Source: Promethearchaeota archaeon
Lineage (GTDB): Archaea > Asgardarchaeota > Lokiarchaeia > Sigyniarchaeales > SOKP01
Reading direction: 5' to 3'
Length of the DNA: 38,239 bases
Assembly (NCBI GenBank): GCA_016930515.1
Contig: JAFGGO010000149.1
Span: forward strand, 1-38,239
This document shows, one piece after another, positions 16,067-24,971 of this stretch. The notes below the pieces were generated by a model, which was not told where the DNA came from, did no database searches, and was given only the letters and a program-made list of their open reading frames with translations. Position numbers and translations under genes: made by a program. Position 1 is the first letter of the stretch; the number at the start of each line of letters is the position of its first letter.

Positions 16067-16315
16067 CTAAAATTTTAAAGGTATATCCTCCTTTGGAGTG
16101 AGACATAAATCGTTCACTATAGTAATTCGCTTGACAATTTTTCGAATTTTAGTTTTTACATCAATCTCATGGATTTCAACTATTCCTTCGTCTCCTTCGT
16201 TCACGTAATCAAGTATTTCTCTCAAGACTTCGTCCATTGAGTATCTCATGATCTTCCATTTTCTGGCGTTCTTGCCGAAAAAAACGGCCTTATACGATTT
16301 CTTGTATAGTTCCAT
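16067..16315 (-). CDS. Hypothetical small protein
   Basis: An 82-residue protein with an ATG start, predicted as beta-alpha-beta: KAVFFGKNARKWKIMRYSMD, then DEVLREILDYVN, then GIVEIHEIDVKTKIRKIVKR. The pattern looks like a compact folded domain rather than a chance frame. I recognise no family. It lies alone between two AT-rich gaps, convergent with nothing, with about 280 bases of apparently empty DNA before the OsmC gene. Confidence 0.5.
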   Translation of the reverse strand: MELYKKSYKAVFFGKNARKWKIMRYSMDEVLREILDYVNEGDEGIVEIHEIDVKTKIRKIVKRITIVNDLCLTPKEDIPLKF

Positions 16316-16594
16316 GCTTTTTCTTTTATTAAATGTGGTTGTCTATGTAAGTAACTCATGTGAGGCTATTTAAAGGCATCTGGTATAAAAGTGCAATTAT
16401 ATTCTCCGTTTTTTTTTCTTTAATCGAGATTTTCCGCTATTAAAATCATTGCAGATTAAAGAGAAAATTTTATTGCAAATCAACAAATCTTTTTTATAAA
16501 TCATTGATTTTTATCAAGGAACTGTATTTAAGAGAGAAAATAAAAGAATTTCATGAAATATTTACTTAATACCAATAAAATTTTGTTTAAAGGA

Positions 16595-17155
16595 TTAATT
16601 CTGATTGTTTAATACGATTTCTTCCGAAAATTTCTTTGGATTCACGAGCGAACCTCTTACGGGACAATTTCTTTCCACTCTTTCAAGTACTTGTTTTATT
16701 TTTCTTATATTTTCGTCTGATTCAATGAACCACGTGATTTTGTAATCGTAAAATCCAGGTAAAGGCGCATCCTTAAGGATCAGAACGGCTCTCTTGTCGT
16801 AAGTAGCCTCAAGTTTTACTTTCAGCGATTTAATTTTAACATCAGCGAAGGTAAAATAGATCAATGCAGTGATTTGCATGCAATTGCCTAACGAGGCAAG
16901 TAATTGGTTCATTGCGGTGGAGATCGTTCCCGATCCATTCAATTCCTTTGGTGCATCGCATTCAATCGAGATATTACCGATTTTCGTCCGAACGTGAAGA
17001 TTTTCAACCTGTTCCGATTCAGCAACCATCGTAGATATGTAAAGCCTGTCTCCTTCTTCGGTAAACTTGTACTTGTTCATATTATCCAGCCGATTTTTAT
17101 AAGCGGAAACGGTTTCGTCACTTATCAACTTCTTGCTCATGGTTAGCATAATCAT
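16595..17155 (-). CDS. OsmC/Ohr-family protein
   Basis: A 186-residue OsmC-fold protein. The two redox Cys are present: Cys in LLASLGNCMQITALIYF (helix alpha2) and Cys in VERNCPVRGSLVNP near the C-terminus. Family members reduce organic hydroperoxides using these thiols, often as dimers in the cytoplasm. The N-terminal 60 residues form the beta sheet (YKFTEEGDRLYISTMVAE...). Start choice is open: ATGs at 17155, 17149 and 17140 are in frame. The gene diverges from proS with only 35-60 bases between, so the two promoters are tightly packed. Confidence 0.85.
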   Translation of the reverse strand: MIMLTMSKKLISDETVSAYKNRLDNMNKYKFTEEGDRLYISTMVAESEQVENLHVRTKIGNISIECDAPKELNGSGTISTAMNQLLASLGNCMQITALIYFTFADVKIKSLKVKLEATYDKRAVLILKDAPLPGFYDYKITWFIESDENIRKIKQVLERVERNCPVRGSLVNPKKFSEEIVLNNQN

Positions 17156-17199
17156 GCGTTAAATATTTAATTTTTGGTTAATTCACAATAATGATTACA

Positions 17200-18675
17200 A
17201 TGGCTAAAAAGAAGAAAGACGCGCCAATTACGGGAATTACGGTTTCGAAAGAAGAAGACTTTTCTGCTTGGTACACGGAAGTGTTAACCAAATGTGAATT
17301 GGCCGATATCAGGTATAACATCAAGGGGTTCGTTTGTTACCTACCATGGGCTACGATAACGATTAAAAAAATGTATCAGAAATACGAGGAATTACTCGAG
17401 AAAAACGGGCACCTTCCATTAATCATGCCTTCCTTGATTCCCGAGCGAAATTTTCACTTGGAAGCCGATCACGTGGAAGGTTTTGCTCCCGAGGTTTTTT
17501 GGGTTACCGAAGCAGGCAGTTCTGGACTCTTGAGCGAACGACTTGCTTTACGACCCACGAGCGAAACCGCTCTTTACATGATGTATTCTTATTGGATACG
17601 GAGTTACAACGACCTTCCGTTCAAGCGATATCAATCGTGTCAAGTGTGGCGTTACGAGGGAAAAATGACTAGACCATTTTTTCGAGGAAGGGAATTTCAT
17701 TGGATAGAGGCACACAACGTTTTTGCTTCCGAAGAAGAAGCCATGCAACAAGTATACCAAGACATGGAAATGACCTATCAGATGATTCAAGAAGAATTTT
17801 GCATTCCCATCATCTTCTTCCAAAGACCAAAATGGGACAAGTTTGCGGGGAGCGTAAATTCTTACGCGGCTGACGCATTAATGGGATCAGGTAAGGTTTT
17901 ACAACTTCCATCAACTCATTATCTCGGCCAAAATTTTTCGAAACCCTTTAACGTGAAATTCGTTGATAAGGACGGCGAAGAAAAATACGGTTATATCACA
18001 TGTTATGGCCCAGCTATTAGTAGGATCTACGGTGCGATGATCGCCTACTTAGGAGACGACAAGGGCCTTGTGCTTCCTTTCGATTTAGCTCCAATTCAAG
18101 TAGTTATCGTGCCAATTCTCGTGAAAGGAAAAGAAAATTTTGTAATTGAAAAATGCCAAGAAATCTACGATCTATTCAAGGACGAATATAGAACGAAATT
18201 GGACGATTCCGAAAATTCACCTGGAAGTAAATTTTATCAATGGGAAATGAAGGGAGTTCCAATCAGGATTGAAGTAGGTCCAAAAGATGTAGAAAAGGAT
18301 CAAGCAGTTGTAGTCAAAAGACACGATGGAACGAAATCGTTCCTTCCCCTGAAAAATCTTAAAAATTCTGTTAAAAAAATTGCTAATAATTTCACAATAG
18401 AGCTGAAAAAAAGCAAGCTCCTCGATTTTGAAGAACAAATAGAACCTTGCCATGAACTCGATTCCGCAAGAGAAGCATTAGAAGCAGGGAAAATAGTGTG
18501 TTGCGGTTTTTGCTCAATCGAAGAAGAAGGTGAACGATGTGCCGAGACAATCGAAAAAGATCTCGGAGGTTTTGTACGAGGTAAGCGCGTTGATGACGAT
18601 AAGCACAAATTTGCTTCCTGCATAAATTGCGGGAAACCAGCGAGCTGCACGGTCTACATCGCAAAAAGCTATTAA
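17200..18675 (+). CDS. proS: Prolyl-tRNA synthetase, archaeal/eukaryotic type
   Basis: Class II synthetase that charges tRNA-Pro. The start AKKKKDAPITGITVSKEEDF, the motif 1 region, TxE loop RPTSETALYMM, motif 2 VWRYEGKMTRPFFRGREFHW and motif 3 region are all present in order. The C-terminal anticodon-binding domain is followed by the extra zinc domain of archaeal and eukaryotic ProRS (CCGFCSIEEEGERCAE and CINCGKPA) and a C-terminal Tyr. No bacterial editing insertion. Length, about 490 residues, is typical. ATG 17200 is preferred because MAKKKKDAP fits family starts; ATG 17191 would add three residues. Confidence 0.97.
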   Translation: MAKKKKDAPITGITVSKEEDFSAWYTEVLTKCELADIRYNIKGFVCYLPWATITIKKMYQKYEELLEKNGHLPLIMPSLIPERNFHLEADHVEGFAPEVFWVTEAGSSGLLSERLALRPTSETALYMMYSYWIRSYNDLPFKRYQSCQVWRYEGKMTRPFFRGREFHWIEAHNVFASEEEAMQQVYQDMEMTYQMIQEEFCIPIIFFQRPKWDKFAGSVNSYAADALMGSGKVLQLPSTHYLGQNFSKPFNVKFVDKDGEEKYGYITCYGPAISRIYGAMIAYLGDDKGLVLPFDLAPIQVVIVPILVKGKENFVIEKCQEIYDLFKDEYRTKLDDSENSPGSKFYQWEMKGVPIRIEVGPKDVEKDQAVVVKRHDGTKSFLPLKNLKNSVKKIANNFTIELKKSKLLDFEEQIEPCHELDSAREALEAGKIVCCGFCSIEEEGERCAETIEKDLGGFVRGKRVDDDKHKFASCINCGKPASCTVYIAKSY

Positions 18676-18722
18676 TTCATTTTGTTATCTTCATTAATTT
18701 AAAAAATATTTATTTGAACAAT

Positions 18723-19628
18723 ATGAAAGATATCGCACGAGTTATTTCTGAGGATTATAATTCAGTTTTATACATTGAGGGAAAAAAAAATGGTAGTTAT
18801 CCCTATTCAAATTCCCTCCTCATAGGAGAATATCTTTTTGATACAGGAATTTCTGAACAATTCATTCTAAAACTAAAAAAAAATCATTCTATCAAACACG
18901 TGGTTCTTAGTCATTGGCACGAAGATCATATTTCTGGAAACAAATTTTTTAATAACAGCTTTTTTTATTGCCATTGCAAGGACAAACATATTATCGAAGA
19001 CATAACGAAAATGGATATATTTTATGAAGTTGAAGGTTTACCTACTATTGGCGTCTACGAGGGTATAATGAACATGCTAGATCTCAAAAATACCAAAATT
19101 AATTCTGTTTTTGACAAGGACGAAATAATTGTAATTGATAACGATGTTCGATTAAGGATAATTCACGCACCAGGACACTCTGCTGGACATTGCTGTTTTT
19201 ACGATGAGATCTCAAAAATATTATTTTTAGCAGATATCGATCTCACGAGTTTTGGTCCATGGTATGGTGCAATGGATTCAAGCGTAATTGATTACGAACA
19301 AAGTCTTGATAAATTAATGAAATTGAACGCAGAAGTAGCGTTTACGAGTCATTCGGGAATGATAATGAGTTCAAAGTTAATTAGAGAAAAATTAATGGGA
19401 GCTCTTTCAATAATTCAGGAGAGAGATATGGTTATAATTTCGATGCTTAAGGAAAAAACTTCTAAATCTTTAGACGATTTTACAAATAAAAATATTACAT
19501 ATAATACCTATGGGATCATGAAAAACTACGAGCTCTTGGCAGAAAAAATAATGATCCAATATCATCTCAACAAGTTGGTTAATAATGGAGAGGTCGAACT
19601 AAAGGAAAATGGATATATCTTATCTTAA
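18723..19628 (+). CDS. Metallo-beta-lactamase-fold hydrolase with C-terminal winged-helix-like domain (copy 1)
   Basis: A 301-residue protein. The metal site is complete: SHWHEDH (HxHxDH, about 60-66), His in PGHSAGH, Asp in LADIDLTSFGPWYG and His in TSHSG. The last 80 residues are helical and end in a beta hairpin (YHLNKLVNNGEVELKENGYI), like the winged-helix tail of LACTB2-type enzymes, which cleave RNA or thioesters. The substrate is unknown. It starts 47 bases after proS and is followed 43 bases later by a paralog, so the three may share a transcript. Its codons are more AT-rich than those of copy 2. ATG 18723 begins the conserved region. Confidence 0.85.
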   Translation: MKDIARVISEDYNSVLYIEGKKNGSYPYSNSLLIGEYLFDTGISEQFILKLKKNHSIKHVVLSHWHEDHISGNKFFNNSFFYCHCKDKHIIEDITKMDIFYEVEGLPTIGVYEGIMNMLDLKNTKINSVFDKDEIIVIDNDVRLRIIHAPGHSAGHCCFYDEISKILFLADIDLTSFGPWYGAMDSSVIDYEQSLDKLMKLNAEVAFTSHSGMIMSSKLIREKLMGALSIIQERDMVIISMLKEKTSKSLDDFTNKNITYNTYGIMKNYELLAEKIMIQYHLNKLVNNGEVELKENGYILS

Positions 19629-19671
19629 TAGATCCCAAATTCCTTATTATTAATAAAATAGAGATTTAGAA

Positions 19672-20577
19672 ATGAAAAACATCGCAGTTAAAATTTCAGA
19701 GGATTTTCAGAATATTTACTACATTGAAGGGAAGAAGAACGGCCGATATCCCTATTCAAATTCGTTTCTCGTGGGAGATTACATCGTAGATACGGGCATT
19801 TCCCCCGAAAGAATAAATGAGCTTAAAAAACGAGTTAAAATAACCAATGTGCTTTTAAGCCATTGGCACGAAGATCACATCTCGGGAAATCAATTCTTTA
19901 AAAACGCGAGATTTTCGTGTCATCCTGCCGACAAGTCCGTCGTAGAAGACATCTCAAAGATGACCAATCACTTTGAAATGCACAATCCGACTTCGGAAGA
20001 TTTTTATGGCGAAGTAATGAGAATGTTAAATTGTCAAAATACTAAAGTTAATTCCACTTTTAGCGATAACGATATTTTTTACATCAACGATGAGCTCCAC
20101 CTTCAGGTCATACACACTCCTGGCCATACTGCCGGTCATTGTTGTTTTCTCGAGCAAAACTCAAGAATTGTGTTTCTCGCGGACATAGACCTCACGAAAT
20201 TTGGACCATGGTACGGAGCATTAGACTCGAGCGTCGTGGACTTTGAAAATTCAATACTTAAACTCATCAACATGCCTTTCGATTACGCATTTACGAGTCA
20301 CGGAAGCTTAATAGAAGGCAATGATCACATTAAAACAATGTTGGAGGCATACTTATCAATAATCTACGAAAGGGACGATACAATACTTTCTAACCTTTCC
20401 GAACGAATACCGACTAATCCAAAGCAAATGAGCGGTAAGAACATCATATATAAAACTTATAGTATATCAAAAATTTACGAAATTTTTGCCGAAGAAATAA
20501 TGCTTCAATATCACTTAGATAAATTTTTGGGAGAGAATAAGGTCATACAAGAAGGAGATGGATACATTCTTAGATAA
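19672..20577 (+). CDS. Metallo-beta-lactamase-fold hydrolase with C-terminal winged-helix-like domain (copy 2)
   Basis: Tandem paralog of the preceding gene, of equal length (301 residues). Shared segments include YIEGKKNGxYPYSNS, LSHWHEDHISGNxFF, HTPGHTAGHCCF and FLADIDLTKFGPWYGALDSS, so all metal ligands are kept. The two copies differ most in the middle (residues 95-125) and in the tail. An intact active site in both argues for two working enzymes with different substrates rather than one decaying duplicate. A small winged-helix gene follows after 45 bases. Confidence 0.85.
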   Translation: MKNIAVKISEDFQNIYYIEGKKNGRYPYSNSFLVGDYIVDTGISPERINELKKRVKITNVLLSHWHEDHISGNQFFKNARFSCHPADKSVVEDISKMTNHFEMHNPTSEDFYGEVMRMLNCQNTKVNSTFSDNDIFYINDELHLQVIHTPGHTAGHCCFLEQNSRIVFLADIDLTKFGPWYGALDSSVVDFENSILKLINMPFDYAFTSHGSLIEGNDHIKTMLEAYLSIIYERDDTILSNLSERIPTNPKQMSGKNIIYKTYSISKIYEIFAEEIMLQYHLDKFLGENKVIQEGDGYILR

Positions 20578-20622
20578 TCAAATTCAACTAACCAAAATTA
20601 ATGCATATGTATAATCATTTGA

Positions 20623-20805
20623 ATGCACATAAGCAATAAAGATAAAGTAATTGAAGCGTTTAAGAAAGCTAAAAAGCCCCTATGTCCTGGAGTCATCGCA
20701 AAAGAGACTGGAATCGACTCGAAAAAAGTATCAAAAATCATTAAGGAATTGCATGAAGAAGGAAAGGCTCATTCTCTAAAGAAATGCTCTTACGCTTTGA
20801 AATAA
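20623..20805 (+). CDS. Small winged-helix DNA-binding protein
   Basis: A 60-residue protein that is one winged helix: VIEAFKKAKKPLCPGVIAKE (helices 1-2), TGIDSKKVSKIIKELHEEGK (recognition helix) and the wing HSLKKCSYALK. Basic, single domain, ATG start. It most resembles small archaeal regulators of the MarR/ArsR type or helix-turn-helix adaptors. It follows the two hydrolases on the same strand and could regulate them, but this is only positional. It might also be a free form of a domain normally fused to other proteins. Confidence 0.65.
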   Translation: MHISNKDKVIEAFKKAKKPLCPGVIAKETGIDSKKVSKIIKELHEEGKAHSLKKCSYALK

Positions 20806-20945
20806 AAGGATTTTAAGTCGTTGAATCTGACTTTAACGCAATCAATAATTTAAAAAAAGCCAAGCTTAGATACAAGCAAATTTGAAAAAAGACTTATAAT
20901 TTTTAATAGGTGTTTTTATCTTATTTTGTATTATATTTTCATTAT

Positions 20946-22232
20946 ATGAGCCCGTTCATTGTGGACAACAAGATAACGAACAAATTCGTGGAAGCTTACA
21001 CGAAAACTACATATCGAATCGTAGGGAAAAACAAGCATTCTGCGGTGAAACCATGTCATTGGTTTGAACAACGATTAATGACCGGGCGCGATAATAGAAA
21101 TTGCTATAAGGGAGTGTTTGGAGTGAAAAGTCATTTATGCCTTCAAAATACCCCCTCTATTCCATTTTGTAACCATCAGTGCGTCTTTTGCTGGCGAGAT
21201 GTCGAATCGGGAGCTTTAGGAAACGAATTCATCGTTGAACCCGACGATCCAGGACTTATCGTCGAAGAATTGATTAAACAGCAACAAGACATAGTCAAAA
21301 ATCACCTCCCCCTAAAAAGATACCTTGAAAACTACGAGGTTATGATAGACATCATCCATTTCATGTTAAAAAGCAAGGAAAGGCAAAATGTTAACTCGAT
21401 GTACGAATATATTGGTGCAAGCAAGACGAAAATAGAGCGAGGATTTACTTTGCTCAAAAATCGAGAGTTTATTAGACCAACTGATGCAACGCTTCAAAAT
21501 TTCGAGCTCGATGGCGATATCTCTTGTTGTTTGGAATCCCGAGAAGAAATACAGGAATTGGTTGATAGGGAGCTAACTACTCCAGAAGACATCATGAACG
21601 CACATTACGAAGCCTTAACACCAATGCACGCGGCGATATCGCTCGATGGCGAACCTTTCTTATATCCTAGAATGAGCGAATACGTGGAAGAGTTTAAGAA
21701 GCGCCACATGACAACATTTATCGTTACCAACGGTACTCTCCCAGAGAAGATAGAGCAACTCGAAGTTCTTCCTTCTCAATTATACGTGACCCTTCCAGCG
21801 TACGACGAACAATCTTATAAGAAAATTTGTCGTCCAACAATCAGAGGAGGATGGGAAAGATTAAACAAAACACTAAACCTGCTCCAATCCTTAACTTGTA
21901 GGACTTTAATACGCCTCACAGCCGTAAAAGATAATAATATCAACGAGCAACTCATCAAGAAGTATGCGGAGATCGTGAAAAAAGCTCAACCAAACTTTTT
22001 CGAGATTAAAGGTTTCACACTGCAAGCGAAAGCTCTTTTAATAAAGGAACGACTGAAGTCCGATAAGGAAGTGCAAGATTTCTTTCCAAGTTACGAATAT
22101 TTGGAAAATATTGCACTTGAATTTGAAAGAATAAGCGGCTTCCCCTTAATATATTCAAACAAAGTCAGTAGAGATTTTTTATTTGCAGTAGATTGGGACA
22201 AGGAAAAGGATCTAACTATTAAAAATCCTTAG
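20946..22232 (+). CDS. taw1: 4-demethylwyosine synthase (TYW1/Taw1), radical SAM, with an inserted helical domain
   Basis: Builds the tricyclic 4-demethylwyosine at G37 of tRNA-Phe from N1-methylguanosine and pyruvate. The radical SAM cluster motif CNHQCVFCWR (about 75-84) and a second set of three Cys (PCHWF, NCYKG, LCLQN) for the other iron-sulfur cluster are present, as are ISLDGEPFLYPR and TTFIVTNGTLP. An insertion of about 85 residues lies between the cluster region and the HAAISLDGEP strand; NSMYEYIGASKTKIERGFTL followed by LLKNREFIRP looks like a winged helix. This makes the protein about 428 residues against 310-340 in most archaea. ATG 20946 is preferred over 20910, whose extra 12 residues are hydrophobic and unlike the family. 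Confidence 0.93.
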   Translation: MSPFIVDNKITNKFVEAYTKTTYRIVGKNKHSAVKPCHWFEQRLMTGRDNRNCYKGVFGVKSHLCLQNTPSIPFCNHQCVFCWRDVESGALGNEFIVEPDDPGLIVEELIKQQQDIVKNHLPLKRYLENYEVMIDIIHFMLKSKERQNVNSMYEYIGASKTKIERGFTLLKNREFIRPTDATLQNFELDGDISCCLESREEIQELVDRELTTPEDIMNAHYEALTPMHAAISLDGEPFLYPRMSEYVEEFKKRHMTTFIVTNGTLPEKIEQLEVLPSQLYVTLPAYDEQSYKKICRPTIRGGWERLNKTLNLLQSLTCRTLIRLTAVKDNNINEQLIKKYAEIVKKAQPNFFEIKGFTLQAKALLIKERLKSDKEVQDFFPSYEYLENIALEFERISGFPLIYSNKVSRDFLFAVDWDKEKDLTIKNP

Positions 22233-22271
22233 AAAACAAATGAATGGGAAAATCAAAGCCATTTTTATTGA

Positions 22272-23498
22272 CTATTTGAGAAATATCTCCATAAAATCTT
22301 CTCCATTTTCGATCAAACCAAGTTCTCCCAACTTCCCCGATTCTTCTGTATATTTTCGAGATATTTTACTTTCATCACTCGATCGGGGATCGTAAATAGC
22401 GAACGGAACAGGTTCTCCCGAGTGAGTGCGAATTTTAATGGGTGTGGGGTGATCTGGCAGGATAGCGATGACGAGTTCGTTATTAAACAGTTCTTCGGAT
22501 TCGAGAATAGGTTTCACGACTCGCAAGTCAAATAATTCTAAGGCTTCAATCTTCTTCTTAACATCGCCTGCGTGACCCATCTCGTCGCAGGCTTCGATAT
22601 GCAAGTAAATAAAGTCCTTTTCTTTAAGCTCAGTTAGAGCTGCAGATACTTTTCCTTCGAAGTTCGTATCAAGCAAGCCAGTTGCACCTTCGACTCGTAC
22701 AGGTGTGAGTCCTGCGGCAATGCCTATTCCAAATATCAAATCAACAGCAGATATTACCGAACCATCCAATCCGTATTTTTCCTTAAAAGGTTTTATGTCT
22801 GGTTTCTTACCTCCGCTCCATGGCCACACATGAGTTGCTTTGAGCTTGCCTTGTTCGAAACGCTTTTTGTTCACCGGATGATCCAAGAGAACATTGACGC
22901 TCTTTTCGATTAATTCGTTTAACTTCTTGGCAGTCTTGACAGCAGAGGGGTCGTTAGGATCGATAGGGCGAACGAGATGATCCTTGTATTCTTGGTCGAG
23001 TTGATCGTGTGGTGGAGTTGTCTCGACATGTTCAGAATATACCTTACCATCAAGCTTCAGGATATGGCGGTATTGAACACCTGAATGAAAATTAACACCA
23101 TTACCGCCAAATTTTTCTTCTAGTTCTTGAATTAGCAGAGCCGATTCCTCCGAGGAAATATGTCCAGAAGAATAGTCCTTTATGATCCCGTCCGTGATAT
23201 TGATGAGATTACATCTAAAGGCAATATCGGTCTTATCGAGATGCAGGCCAGCGCTCAAGGCTTCTAAAGGCCCTCTTCCCGTGAGATCATTTTCGGGTCT
23301 GTATCCCATAATGCACATATTAGCAACATCACTTCCAGGAGGCATGTTTGAAGGCACTGTCCTGAGCGTACCCATCTTGCCGTTCGTTGCAATCCAATCC
23401 ATGTGCTTTGTATCAGCAACTTCAAAGATAGTCTTGTTTCCAAGACTTTCGATCGGCCAATCCGCAGCTCCATCGCAAACTAGTATGATGTATTTCAT
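22272..23498 (-). CDS. apgM: 2,3-bisphosphoglycerate-independent phosphoglycerate mutase, archaeal type
   Basis: Interconverts 3- and 2-phosphoglycerate in glycolysis and gluconeogenesis. Alkaline-phosphatase-superfamily signatures: VCDGAADWP (metal Asp 9), NMPPGSDVAN with the Ser nucleophile (about 56), GRGPLEALSAG, CNLINI, HIEACDEMGHAGD and DHPTPIKIRTHSGEPVPFAI with C-terminal metal ligands. Length, about 408 residues, is normal for ApgM. ATG 23498 gives the usual MKYIILVCDG start; an upstream in-frame ATG (23519) adds seven atypical residues. It is convergent with taw1, 39 bases apart. Confidence 0.96.
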   Translation of the reverse strand: MKYIILVCDGAADWPIESLGNKTIFEVADTKHMDWIATNGKMGTLRTVPSNMPPGSDVANMCIMGYRPENDLTGRGPLEALSAGLHLDKTDIAFRCNLINITDGIIKDYSSGHISSEESALLIQELEEKFGGNGVNFHSGVQYRHILKLDGKVYSEHVETTPPHDQLDQEYKDHLVRPIDPNDPSAVKTAKKLNELIEKSVNVLLDHPVNKKRFEQGKLKATHVWPWSGGKKPDIKPFKEKYGLDGSVISAVDLIFGIGIAAGLTPVRVEGATGLLDTNFEGKVSAALTELKEKDFIYLHIEACDEMGHAGDVKKKIEALELFDLRVVKPILESEELFNNELVIAILPDHPTPIKIRTHSGEPVPFAIYDPRSSDESKISRKYTEESGKLGELGLIENGEDFMEIFLK

Positions 23499-23659
23499 AT
23501 AATAAAAATTAAAGTTCAATTTATAGAGTTACTATTAGAAATCCTTAATTCGTAATAAATGGGATATATATGTGTAAGGGGATAAAAGAAAAGTTACGAT
23601 GTGAAAATATTTGGACAAAAATCCTTTTTTCTTGAAAAATGGATGTAATGGAATATTAA

Positions 23660-24313
23660 TTAATCGAAAGTGGTATTAAGATCCTTCATAAATTCCGCTC
23701 TCGATTCTTGTGCACCTTTTTGAAGCACTTTAAAAATTCTCTTCCTTCCTGCAGGAAATTTGAGAATTGAAGTGTCTTTTTTGATAATATTCAAGCATTC
23801 GTCGTATAAATCTAATTGTTCCGTTAACACATTATGGGCCTCTTTTTTTGTATTGAACGCATTTTTAACCAAACCCTTATAATCCTCTACTTCCTGTTCA
23901 ACTCGGAGAAGAATGGTCGTGGATTTAATTTGAGATATAAACGCTTTTTTGAGAAAGTTTTCTAATTCGGGATAGTTTCCGTGTTTATGGTTAGACATTT
24001 TAGCAAATTGATCACCCTTTAAGTAGCGATTAAATTCGGATTCATATCTTGATATAAAGTCATAAACACGCATATCTTCGTTTGTTAGGTTTTTTGCGAT
24101 ATCTAAAACAATTTCAACCTGTTCAATGCATTCCCTTCTCGAATCCTTGCTCCAAGAGTTATAAAAGGCTTGTACGATAGGTTTAGCAAAAATATCAAAT
24201 ATTCCAGTGCTTAATTCTTCGTCTATGAGCAAGGATCCGTGAGCGATCCTGCTGTCTATGGTTTTAATAAATTGTTCTTTTATTAAGTCTTGATAGAGAC
24301 TCGTACGATTCAT
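23660..24313 (-). CDS. Helical protein of unknown function in the EngB-like operon
   Basis: A 217-residue, almost all-helical soluble protein without a motif I know. Charged amphipathic helices such as QVEIVLDIAKNLTNEDMRVY and LLRVEQEVEDYKGLVKNAFN suggest coiled-coil or helical-bundle contacts. It is the last gene of a three-gene run: 24972-25919, then the GTPase (24323-24961), then this gene after 9 bases. This tight order suggests it works with the GTPase, possibly as an effector. No signal peptide or membrane helix. Confidence 0.6.
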   Translation of the reverse strand: MNRTSLYQDLIKEQFIKTIDSRIAHGSLLIDEELSTGIFDIFAKPIVQAFYNSWSKDSRRECIEQVEIVLDIAKNLTNEDMRVYDFISRYESEFNRYLKGDQFAKMSNHKHGNYPELENFLKKAFISQIKSTTILLRVEQEVEDYKGLVKNAFNTKKEAHNVLTEQLDLYDECLNIIKKDTSILKFPAGRKRIFKVLQKGAQESRAEFMKDLNTTFD

Positions 24314-24322
24314 AGTTACATT

Positions 24323-24961
24323 TTACTTTTTATTCAATAAGTTATTTATGCTTCTTTTTAATTGTGGGAGGTTTGTTTTTTTTAATGCTGAAAATTCTAT
24401 ATAACTGATTTCCTCTTTTGATTTTTTCTCGTTAATTGGGGCGAAACGCAGACCATATTCTGCAGCGGACTTTAAAAACAATGAAAGTAATTTATTTTTA
24501 TCAAATTGAGATATTTTATCGATCTTATTAAAGATAACAATTAGCTGCATGTCAAATTCTCTCAAGAAATTTATCAGTTCGAAGCTCAAGGGAATTGTAT
24601 TATCTTCAATAATGAAATATTTTGTAATCTCGTCCTCTATTCGAAGGATGTTGATCACTACTAGACCCAAGAAATATTCTTTTGCGTGCTTTTCTACATG
24701 GAGTACGATTTGTTTTTTCACGTGATCTTCCCGCCTGCGGCTTGAATGTTTCATATATCCAAATCCAGGCAAATCAACGATTTTATAAGGCATATTTGGT
24801 TGCTCGATTGGTTTAATCAGTAATGTACTCCCGGGATTTTTTCCAGTTTTTCCCTTAAACGATTTTGGGTTTGGTAACAAGAGCCGTGTTATAGAACTCT
24901 TGCCTACATTAGAATTTCCAATTATGAGCAAAGACGGTTTTTCTTTCATTTTGATAATCAT
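24323..24961 (-). CDS. EngB/YihA-like TRAFAC GTPase
   Basis: A 212-residue GTPase. G1 GNSNVGKSS (15-23), G2 Thr in the stretch TGKNPGSTLLI, G3 DLPGFGY, G4 NKID and a G5-like SALKK are all present, giving the order and size of EngB/YihA proteins. Bacterial EngB helps assemble the large ribosomal subunit; the archaeal members are less studied. The stretch between G3 and G4 is longer and more divergent than in bacterial EngB. Start ATG 24961 or 24949. It sits between the acidic-repeat gene (10 bases upstream) and the helical gene (9 bases downstream). Confidence 0.85.
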   Translation of the reverse strand: MIIKMKEKPSLLIIGNSNVGKSSITRLLLPNPKSFKGKTGKNPGSTLLIKPIEQPNMPYKIVDLPGFGYMKHSSRRREDHVKKQIVLHVEKHAKEYFLGLVVINILRIEDEITKYFIIEDNTIPLSFELINFLREFDMQLIVIFNKIDKISQFDKNKLLSLFLKSAAEYGLRFAPINEKKSKEEISYIEFSALKKTNLPQLKRSINNLLNKK

Positions 24962-24971
24962 ATTTTTATTG

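Noticed and set aside
18217..18664. Three overlapping minus-strand frames opposite the end of proS
   Set aside because: They lie within the well-conserved anticodon-binding and zinc domains of ProRS and have no independent support.
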